The notes below the pieces were generated by a model that did no database searches, had not been told where the DNA came from, and saw nothing but the letters and a program-made list of their open reading frames with translations. Both the position numbers and the translations under genes were made by a program. This document shows, piece after piece, positions 57,927 through 64,000 of a stretch of DNA of 64,000 nucleotides. Within the stretch, counting starts at the first letter, position 1. Each line of letters opens with the position of its first letter. The stretch spans positions 214,624-278,623 of the forward strand of contig QFNE01000002.1 in NCBI GenBank assembly GCA_003240735.1, written 5' to 3'. Source of the DNA: Paracoccus denitrificans (GTDB taxonomy: Bacteria; Pseudomonadota; Alphaproteobacteria; Rhodobacterales; Rhodobacteraceae).

Positions 57927-59198
57927 CTAATACCCGCGGATCACATATCCGCCGCCGCTGTCGTAAACGGGGCCGGCACCACGCGAATAGCTGCTGGCAC
58001 CGCCGCTGTCCGAGATGGAAATCAGGCCGCTTTCGTCGGCGAAATACATGAACACCGCCGCCGCGATCAACGCCAGCAGGATCGCAAACGCGATCTTCCA
58101 GATGGAATAGGGACGTTCGCCCTGCACGCGGCCGGTCTGGCCGTTCACGACGAACCGGTAGCTTTTGCCGTTGTACTTGTAGGCCGCGGACCAGATCGGC
58201 AGCAGGACATGCTTGAACGTCTCATCCCGGTGCTGGGTGTCCGCGCCGCTGATCTGCTGGCGGTCACCACCGATGTCACGGCGGATGTCATTGGCGATGA
58301 CCTTGGCCATTTCCGAGCGCGCGAGCCGATGGCCGTCGGCCAGGGGCACGGTATACCCCTCGGCCTGGAACCCGGCCAGATAACGGGGGTCATAGTCGTT
58401 CAGATGGGACAGATCCCATGGCGCCAGCGCGTCGGTATAGCTGCGGGGCAGGGACGTGGCGGCGATCACCAGCACGTCATCGAACCGCCGCGCCACGCGG
58501 CCTGACACGGGCGTCCAGCGCGTGCGGACAACCTGCTGCGCCTGCTGCTGCATGCGGCCGTTGACGTTGACGGTGACATAGACGGTCTCAAAATAGTCGT
58601 CCCCGCGAGAACCGGAATAGGCCGTCTGCGTATCGGCATCGAACGTCCAGTAGGGCGAGTAGATGCCCGCCATCTGCCGTTGCCTGCGCGCGTATTGGGA
58701 CAGTCCGTTCGGCGCAAACCAAAGGCTGCCCAGCCACCTGTCCAGCGAATCGCGGGCTTGGTCCTGTGTCACGACAAAGGGCAGGACACCTTGCGGCTTG
58801 ATCTGCCGTGTCGCGCCGGTGTCGGTGACCACGGGGGTTGCACAGAAAGGACAAAGCAGCGCGTGCTGCGCGTCACCCTGTTCGATCTTGGCCCCGCAGT
58901 TGGGACACGACAGGGTGCGGACGGATTCCGTCAGGTCGCTTTCACGATCGATCCGCAGGCCGCGATCCAGCGGGATTTCCTGAAGCCCGGGGTTCTTGTG
59001 TATGCTGTCCCATTGCAGGGCGGGGCGATCCGGGTCCTGAGGGTCAGGTTGCAGACCCGGCGCACGCGCGGCGCCGGGCCCGATTTTCTGTTCGTGCCCG
59101 CAATAAGGGCAGATCAGCGAATCCTGCCCGGGCCGGAACACCAGCGCCGCCCCGCAGTTGTCACACGGGTAACGAAATTCAGTGACGGGCGCGGCCAT
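57927..59198 (-). CDS. Double zinc-ribbon membrane-anchored protein (YdjG-like)
   Basis: A 423-residue protein with two zinc ribbons: first CDNCGAALVF..CPYCG near residues 13-34, second CPNCGAKIE..CPFC near residues 98-120. The middle (about 150-350) is beta-rich with YSPYWTFDADTQTAYSGSRGDDYFETV. One membrane helix lies near the C-terminus (IWKIAFAILLALIAAAVFMYFA), then a Gly/Ser/Tyr-rich tail. This resembles YdjG-type proteins that with YdjI (SPFH) act in PspA-linked membrane stress in Bacillus. It lies 33 bases after the SPFH gene here. Confidence 0.85.
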   Translation of the reverse strand: MAAPVTEFRYPCDNCGAALVFRPGQDSLICPYCGHEQKIGPGAARAPGLQPDPQDPDRPALQWDSIHKNPGLQEIPLDRGLRIDRESDLTESVRTLSCPNCGAKIEQGDAQHALLCPFCATPVVTDTGATRQIKPQGVLPFVVTQDQARDSLDRWLGSLWFAPNGLSQYARRQRQMAGIYSPYWTFDADTQTAYSGSRGDDYFETVYVTVNVNGRMQQQAQQVVRTRWTPVSGRVARRFDDVLVIAATSLPRSYTDALAPWDLSHLNDYDPRYLAGFQAEGYTVPLADGHRLARSEMAKVIANDIRRDIGGDRQQISGADTQHRDETFKHVLLPIWSAAYKYNGKSYRFVVNGQTGRVQGERPYSIWKIAFAILLALIAAAVFMYFADESGLISISDSGGASSYSRGAGPVYDSGGGYVIRGY

Positions 59199-59231
59199 CA
59201 GGGGGCGGGCCTAGGCGACATCAGGGCTGGC

Positions 59232-60353
59232 TTACTTCTGCGGCAGGGGCGGCGGCTGCATGGTGAAAAGCTGACCCAATTGCGGCACGTCGTCGGCCTG
59301 TTGCCAGCCGTCCTGACCCGGCGTCCAGACCAGCGTATCGCGGTTGAACCGGCCTTCGTTCATCAGCCGGCCAAGGTCAGCACGGCTGTACGGCCCGCTG
59401 GCCGCGCCATCCAGCGCGATGTGCCACACCGCCTCGGACGCGGCACCGTGCAGGGGCGGGGGCGTCTGCGCGGCAGGCGCGGGTGCGCTGCTTGGCCCCC
59501 AAGGGCCGCGGGTCGCCATGCCCATGCCGATCGCGGCGCCCATGCCGGCCCCGATGCCGGCGCCCATGCCACTGCCAGCGTTCTGGGCCGCGTTCAGCAT
59601 CGCTTCGGCTTGGGCGTACTGCCCGAACCGGTCCAGATCGCCGACGATCCCCATCGACGTCCGTTTGTCGAGCATCTTTTCCACCTCGTCCGGCAGCGAG
59701 ATGTTTTCGACGTAGAACTCGGGCAGGGTCAGCCCGTACTGTGCCACAGTGGGCTGGATCGCCTTGGCGACCATCTGGCCCAGTTGCTGGGTGTTCGCGG
59801 CCATGTCCAGCACCGGGATGCCGGACGACGCGATCAGCCGCGAAAACGCCTCGACGATGACATTGCGCAGCTGGAAGCTGACTTCCTCGGCGGTGAAGTG
59901 GCCGTCGGTGCCGACGATTTCGCGCATGAACAGCGCGGGGTCGGTCACGCGCATGGAATAGGTGCCGAATGCCCGCAGGCGCACGGGCCCGAATTCAGGG
60001 TCCCGCGCGATGATCGGGTTACGCGTGCCCCATTTCAGGTCGTTGAAACGGGTCGTATTGACGAAATAGATTTCGGACTTGAAGGGCGAACGGAAGCCGT
60101 GGTCCCAGTGCTGCAACCGCGTCAGGATCGGCAAGTTGTTCGTTTCCAGCATGTAAAGGCCGGGCCCGAACACGTCGGCCAACTGGCCTTCGTGGATGAA
60201 GACGGCGGCCTGGCCTTCGCGGACGGTCAGCTTGGCGCCGTACTTTATGGCTCGACCGCGCGTTTCATATCGCCAGACCATCGTGTCGCGGGAATCGTCC
60301 ACCCACTCGATCACGTCGATGAATTCGCCAGAGATGATGTCGAACAGGGCCAT
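59232..60353 (-). CDS. SPFH-domain protein with C-terminal GYF_2 domain (YdjI-like)
   Basis: A 373-residue protein. The N-terminal SPFH/virion-core-type domain starts MALFDIISGEFIDVIEWVDDSRDTMVWRYETRGRAIKYGAKLTVREGQAAVFIHEGQL and continues through RVTDPALFMREIVGTDGHFTAEEVSFQLRNVIVEAFSRLIASSG. A Gly/Met-rich linker (GSGMGAGIGAGMGAAIGMGMA) leads to a C-terminal GYF_2 domain (DGAASGPYSRADLGRLMNEGRF, TPGQDGWQQA) that binds proline-rich partners in other proteins. The start at 60353 fits the domain. SPFH proteins organise membrane microdomains. Confidence 0.9.
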   Translation of the reverse strand: MALFDIISGEFIDVIEWVDDSRDTMVWRYETRGRAIKYGAKLTVREGQAAVFIHEGQLADVFGPGLYMLETNNLPILTRLQHWDHGFRSPFKSEIYFVNTTRFNDLKWGTRNPIIARDPEFGPVRLRAFGTYSMRVTDPALFMREIVGTDGHFTAEEVSFQLRNVIVEAFSRLIASSGIPVLDMAANTQQLGQMVAKAIQPTVAQYGLTLPEFYVENISLPDEVEKMLDKRTSMGIVGDLDRFGQYAQAEAMLNAAQNAGSGMGAGIGAGMGAAIGMGMATRGPWGPSSAPAPAAQTPPPLHGAASEAVWHIALDGAASGPYSRADLGRLMNEGRFNRDTLVWTPGQDGWQQADDVPQLGQLFTMQPPPLPQK

Positions 60354-60414
60354 GGCCGCCTTCCCCAGTAACCTTTGTCCCACTAATCGCTGACAACGGG
60401 CGTGGGTTCCCCCG

Positions 60415-61476
60415 CTACTGCGCCCCGCCACCCAACAGTTCGGTGGCAATCTGCAGGGCGATCGGCCGTGCCTCCTCCTCGGTCATGCCGGGGCGGAAGC
60501 GGCGGTCGTACAGCATCTTCAGAAGCAGTTCGTCATGCTGGGTCAGCAGCGCGAATTGTTCGTCGTCGTTGAAGATCGACGGCTTGACTACGGGCGAATC
60601 GTTGGCAAGGCCCATGCCCTGGGTCAGCTCCTCGTGGAAACAAGAGGTGCGCAGCAAAGGCGGCAGTTCGGCACGCAATACCGCCAGCGCCCGCACGTAT
60701 TGCGAGGAATTGCCGCTGGAATAGGCGAACACCGCGCAATAATTCTGGGGCGACAGTTCAGCAATGGCGGCCAGATCGCTGCGGGGGATGCCGGGGACAA
60801 GCGCGGCCAGCCGGTCGTGCGAATTGCGACGTTCGTCTTCGGACAGGATCGCCACGACGAAGTTTCCGGGGCCGTTCGTCACCGACACAGGGTGGCCTGA
60901 AATGGCGCTAAGGCGGCGGGCAAAACCCGTCACCTCGGCTGTGTCGCGATTTCTTTGGGGTCCGTTCACGCTGTCGCCAAAGACGACCTGCATCCGCACG
61001 GGCTGTTCCCAGCGGCGCAGGGGCGCGGGGTGGGAATCGGGGACCAGCCCCGCACCGCTGCGGGCATATTCGTCGCGCAGCGCGATCTGGACAAAGTCGT
61101 CGGCCAGCGATTGCGGCGTCATCGTGAATCCGTCGCCCGCGTCGGTGCGCAGCAGTCCGCGCGACCGAAGCCCGGTTTCGACGGCGGCGAGGTATTCGGT
61201 GATGTTGCGAGCGGCAGGCGTGCTCATCGCGGCGTCGGCGCGTTGGTTCGCCTCGCGTGCCGTTTCGGCGCGCTCGCGGCGCAGCGTGGCCTGGTAGATG
61301 TGTTCAGGACGTGCTGCCGGAGCGGGTGCCGTGACCTGCGCACCGGGCATCGTCGCTGGCGCTGTCGCGGCACCATCATTGCCACACGCGGTCAGCGCCA
61401 GAAGCGCGGCCAAGGCCGAGAGAAGCGGGAGCGGGGCGCGCGTCGCGCGGCGAGGGCAGGTCAGCAGGTCAGTCAC
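60415..61476 (-). CDS. DUF2927 lipoprotein
   Basis: A 353-residue protein of the DUF2927 family. The N-terminus is a signal peptide with lipobox LTAC (Cys near residue 31), so it is an envelope lipoprotein. The conserved domain includes GLVPDSHPAPLRRWEQPVRMQVVFGDSV, ILSEDERRNS and SCFHEELTQGMGLANDSPVVKPSIFNDDEQFALLTQHDELLLKMLYDRRFRPGMTEEEA. The CFHEELTQ block with an HE pair and following Asp suggests a metal-protease-like site, though this is unproven. It lies between telA and the SPFH gene. Confidence 0.88.
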   Translation of the reverse strand: MTDLLTCPRRATRAPLPLLSALAALLALTACGNDGAATAPATMPGAQVTAPAPAARPEHIYQATLRRERAETAREANQRADAAMSTPAARNITEYLAAVETGLRSRGLLRTDAGDGFTMTPQSLADDFVQIALRDEYARSGAGLVPDSHPAPLRRWEQPVRMQVVFGDSVNGPQRNRDTAEVTGFARRLSAISGHPVSVTNGPGNFVVAILSEDERRNSHDRLAALVPGIPRSDLAAIAELSPQNYCAVFAYSSGNSSQYVRALAVLRAELPPLLRTSCFHEELTQGMGLANDSPVVKPSIFNDDEQFALLTQHDELLLKMLYDRRFRPGMTEEEARPIALQIATELLGGGAQ

Positions 61477-61548
61477 GGCAGCGGCAGGGCATCTTTCAAG
61501 GTTCGTCCAGGGCGCGTCGGGCAGGGCAGCCGCCAGACCACCCGTCGG

Positions 61549-62733
61549 TCAGCGGCGAGGCAGTTCGCCCTGTGCAGGCTGCTGTTGTGCCTTGGCGGAT
61601 GCAAGCGTGGTCTTCAAATCCTGCTCCATCTTTTGCAACTCTTGCTCTGCTGCAACACGTCGCGCCTTGCCTTCGTCGGCGATGCGCAGGCTGTCCTCGA
61701 TGGTCGCGACCAGTTCGGCGTTGGCGGTGCGCACGGATTCGATGTCGAAGACGCCCCGCTCCATTTCGACACGGATGCGGGCGTTGGCGTCGCGCAGGTT
61801 CTTGGCGTTCCCGGTCAACAGTTCATTCGTCAGATCGGTCGCATCCTTGACCGCACCTGCGGCCTGCGAGGACCGCTGGATCGTCACCGCCTGAGCCAGC
61901 TGCGTTTCCCACAACGGCACTGTGTTGACCAAGGTCGAGCTGATCTTGGTCACCAGCGACTTGTCGTTTTCCTGCACCAGACGAATCGACGGCAGCGACT
62001 GCATCGTGACCTGACGGGTCAGTTTCAGGTCATGGACACGGCGTTCCAGATCATCGCGCGTGGCGCGCAGGTCGCGAAGCTCCTGCGCCTCCATCACCTG
62101 ACCGTCGTTTGGGCTTGCCTCCATTTCGGACTGTTTCGCCGGGATCAGCGTCTGGTCCAGCTCTTTCAGCTTTTCCTCACCCGCCGCGATGTAAAGCGCG
62201 AGTTCGTCATAGAAGGCGAGCGTACGGTCATAAAGCACGTCGAGCGACTTGATGTCCTTGAGCAGCGTGTGCTGGTGCTGTTCCAGATCGCCGGTGATCT
62301 TGTCGATCTGGCCCTGCACGTCTTCGTAATTGGCCACGAACTTGGCGAACGGCGCCGCGCGCCCTGTCAGACGTTCCCACCACGACCGTTCGCGCCGAAC
62401 GTCCAGTTCGCTGACGGAAAAGCCGCGAATGGTGGATACGATATCGCGCAGGCTGTCGCCTGCGGGACCGACGTCCTTGTTCTTGACGTCGGCCAGCATC
62501 GCCTGACTGATTTCCTGCAGCTGTGCCTGCGCGGCCGAGCCGAAATGGACGATCGAGGTCGTATCGCCCAGTTTGATCTCGTCCATCCGCTTGCGGATTT
62601 CAGCGGCAACCGGCTGGTCGGCCTGGGCCAGCGGAACCACGTCCTGCGCGGGCTCAGACAACATGGTCGAGGTCACCTGACGCACGTCTTCAAGCGCCGC
62701 CTGGGCGCGGGCTTGGGTTTCGCTGTTCATCAT
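61549..62733 (-). CDS. telA: TelA-family toxic-anion resistance protein
   Basis: A 394-residue soluble helical protein of the TelA (PF05816) family, named from tellurite resistance in other bacteria. The sequence is nearly all coiled coil: QIDKITGDLEQHQHTLLKDIKSLDVLYDRTLAFYDELALYIAAGEEKL and TLVNTVPLWETQLAQAVTIQRSSQAAGAVKDATDLTNELLTGNAKNL are the family core. In other genomes it often sits with XpaC, which is absent here. It heads the leftward series of telA, DUF2927, SPFH and zinc-ribbon genes, and is divergent from fabF. Confidence 0.92.
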   Translation of the reverse strand: MMNSETQARAQAALEDVRQVTSTMLSEPAQDVVPLAQADQPVAAEIRKRMDEIKLGDTTSIVHFGSAAQAQLQEISQAMLADVKNKDVGPAGDSLRDIVSTIRGFSVSELDVRRERSWWERLTGRAAPFAKFVANYEDVQGQIDKITGDLEQHQHTLLKDIKSLDVLYDRTLAFYDELALYIAAGEEKLKELDQTLIPAKQSEMEASPNDGQVMEAQELRDLRATRDDLERRVHDLKLTRQVTMQSLPSIRLVQENDKSLVTKISSTLVNTVPLWETQLAQAVTIQRSSQAAGAVKDATDLTNELLTGNAKNLRDANARIRVEMERGVFDIESVRTANAELVATIEDSLRIADEGKARRVAAEQELQKMEQDLKTTLASAKAQQQPAQGELPRR

Positions 62734-62939
62734 CGGTGTCCTGATTATCCTTCGGGTTCCGTGGTTTCCACCCAGAGCATAGGCAGAAGCGATCGCGGTT
62801 CAACGGCATCTGGTGACGTTGGTTCCGCGTGCCACCACAGTTCACATAAGCTGGCCGCATGCGCCCCGACGTTGCGCGAAGGCTGGGCACTGTGTAATGA
62901 CACCGGGCACGCAAAGGCACCGCTTGAAAGGAATTCCGC

Positions 62940-64000
62940 ATGCGCAGGGTCGTCGTCACCGGACTGGGAATGGTCACGCCATTGGCATCAGGTGTCGAGG
63001 AAACGTGGCAGCGCCTTTTGAAAGGCGAGTCCGGCGCGGGTCCGATCACCCGGTTCGACCCCAAGGATGTGGTCACGAAGTACGCCTGCGAGATCCCGTT
63101 CGGAGACGGCAGTGACGGCAGCTTCAACCCTGATGACTGGATGGAGCCGAAAGACCGCCGCAAGGTCGATGATTTCATTCTGTACGGCATGGCCGCCGCC
63201 GCGCAGGCCGTGGCCGATTCCGGCTGGACGCCCGAATCCGAAGAGGACCGCGAGCGCACCGGCGTGATGATCGGCTCCGGCATCGGGGGGCTGACCTCGA
63301 TCGCCGAAACGGCCGTGCTGATCAAGGAGCGCGGGCCAAAGCGGGTGTCGCCCTTCTTTATTCCGGGCGCGCTGATCAACCTTGCATCGGGTCAGGTGTC
63401 GATCCGCTTCGGCTTCAAGGGTCCGAACCATTCGGTCGTGACCGCGTGTTCGACGGGCGCGCACGCCATCGGCGATGCCGCGCGGCTGATCGCCTTGGGC
63501 GACGCGGACGTGATGGTTGCGGGCGGGACGGAATCGCCGATTTCGGAAATCGGCATTGCCGGGTTCAATGCGTGCAAGGCGCTGTCCACCAAGCGCGAGG
63601 ATGACCCCAAGGCCGCAAGCCGTCCTTGGGACGCCGATCGCGACGGGTTTGTCATGGGCGAGGGTGCGGGCGTCGTCGTGCTGGAAGAATACGAACACGC
63701 CAAGGCGCGCGGGGCGAAGATTTACGCCGAGGTTCTGGGATACGGCCTGTCGGGCGACGCCTATCACATCACCGCGCCCAGCGAGGACGGCGATGGTGGG
63801 TTCCGGTCGATGTCGGCGGCGCTGAAGCGCGCGGGGCTTGAACCGTCGCAGATCGACTACATCAACGCGCACGGGACAAGCACCATGGCCGACGTGATCG
63901 AGCTGGGCGCGGTCGAGCGTCTGCTGGGTGATGCGGCATCAAACGTCACCATGTCGTCGACGAAATCGTCCATCGGCCACCTGCTGGGTGCCGCAGGCGC
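62940..64000 (+). CDS. fabF: 3-Oxoacyl-ACP synthase II, running off the window
   Basis: Condensing enzyme of fatty-acid elongation. The window holds the first 353 codons of roughly 420; the C-terminus is cut off by the edge. MRRVVVTGLGMVTPLASG opens the thiolase fold; the active-site Cys170 lies in TACSTGAH, the first catalytic His in NAHGTST (His311), and Lys342 and His347 in TKSSIGHLLG. The start at 62940 has AAAGGAA about 7 bases upstream. No acpP gene precedes it within the 206-base divergent gap, although in many bacteria acpP and fabF are adjacent. Confidence 0.96.
   Translation, partial: MRRVVVTGLGMVTPLASGVEETWQRLLKGESGAGPITRFDPKDVVTKYACEIPFGDGSDGSFNPDDWMEPKDRRKVDDFILYGMAAAAQAVADSGWTPESEEDRERTGVMIGSGIGGLTSIAETAVLIKERGPKRVSPFFIPGALINLASGQVSIRFGFKGPNHSVVTACSTGAHAIGDAARLIALGDADVMVAGGTESPISEIGIAGFNACKALSTKREDDPKAASRPWDADRDGFVMGEGAGVVVLEEYEHAKARGAKIYAEVLGYGLSGDAYHITAPSEDGDGGFRSMSAALKRAGLEPSQIDYINAHGTSTMADVIELGAVERLLGDAASNVTMSSTKSSIGHLLGAAG

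Noticed and set aside
1..64000. CRISPR arrays, tRNA genes, insertion sequences and prophage genes
   Set aside because: No regularly spaced repeats, no cloverleaf-type sequence with a GGTTCGAATCC-like arm, and no transposase or phage structural reading frame were found on either strand by eye.

Overview
The window looks like a chromosomal segment of a marine-type alphaproteobacterium of the order Rhodobacterales (Roseobacter/Paracoccaceae relatives). The evidence is the high G+C content and strong C/G third-position bias, together with family-specific genes: flaF-flbT beside flagellin, the cell-cycle regulators GcrA and DUF1013/TrcR, a COQ9-family gene divergent from rpsU, an NDUFA12-like complex I subunit next to a DUF2155 protein, and a G/C-rich 3' repeat of a type I recall from this order. 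I see no tRNA, rRNA, CRISPR array, insertion sequence or prophage. No stretch above 300 bases lacks a gene. The longest gaps (about 200-270 bases: 2532-2746, 7314-7531, 36726-36991, 54455-54692, 55533-55744, 62734-62939) hold terminators, palindromes or nothing recognisable.

Layout. 60-2531: pyruvate kinase, a small membrane protein, and ribosomal proteins L35 and L20. 2747-5302: a multi-pass membrane protein divergent from a cytochrome P450. 5387-10930: pheS and pheT, separated by a lower-G+C unknown gene, an unknown membrane protein and a TM2-domain protein. 10939-15896: nitronate monooxygenase, Nu-class GST, MscL, alanine dehydrogenase with a divergent Lrp-type regulator, and an esterase. 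15975-17995: rpsU, COQ9 and a quinone oxidoreductase. 18018-23530: the pncA-pncB NAD salvage pair, TrhO and MutS. 23579-29364: TrcR, RNase T2, a dimethylglycine/sarcosine dehydrogenase-type enzyme, an NTF2-like secreted protein and a DyP peroxidase.

29452-34939 is a compact flagellar block: DUF1217, FlbT, FlaF, flagellin, a FlgN-like protein, a minimal FlgJ-like rod protein, FliK and FlgD. Sites resembling the CtrA box (TTAA-N7-TTAA) with exact spacing sit in its three promoter regions. After rpsA comes a small accessory locus (36992-38134): a glycine-rich, toxin-like gene that appears split by a frameshift, followed at once by a beta-rich partner gene, with an unusual nested palindrome upstream. 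This is the best candidate for an undescribed system.

38131-49667 is mostly one long leftward series of closely packed genes (a secreted pair, xerD, tkt, a DMT transporter, a lipid A-type acyltransferase, accB, accC, a VOC protein, aat) with cmk, NDUFA12 and DUF2155 at its end. 49791-51459 is aroK-aroB. 51523-54454 is gcrA, an MliC-like inhibitor and metG, leftward. 54693-56923 is an orphan ABC-2 permease and argD. 56946-62733 is a leftward series (TelA, DUF2927 lipoprotein, SPFH/GYF_2 protein, double zinc-ribbon membrane protein, PfkB sugar kinase) that resembles a membrane-stress module. fabF runs off the right edge. Most genes are housekeeping; the accessory signals are in 6501-8393, 36918-38134 and 56946-62733.
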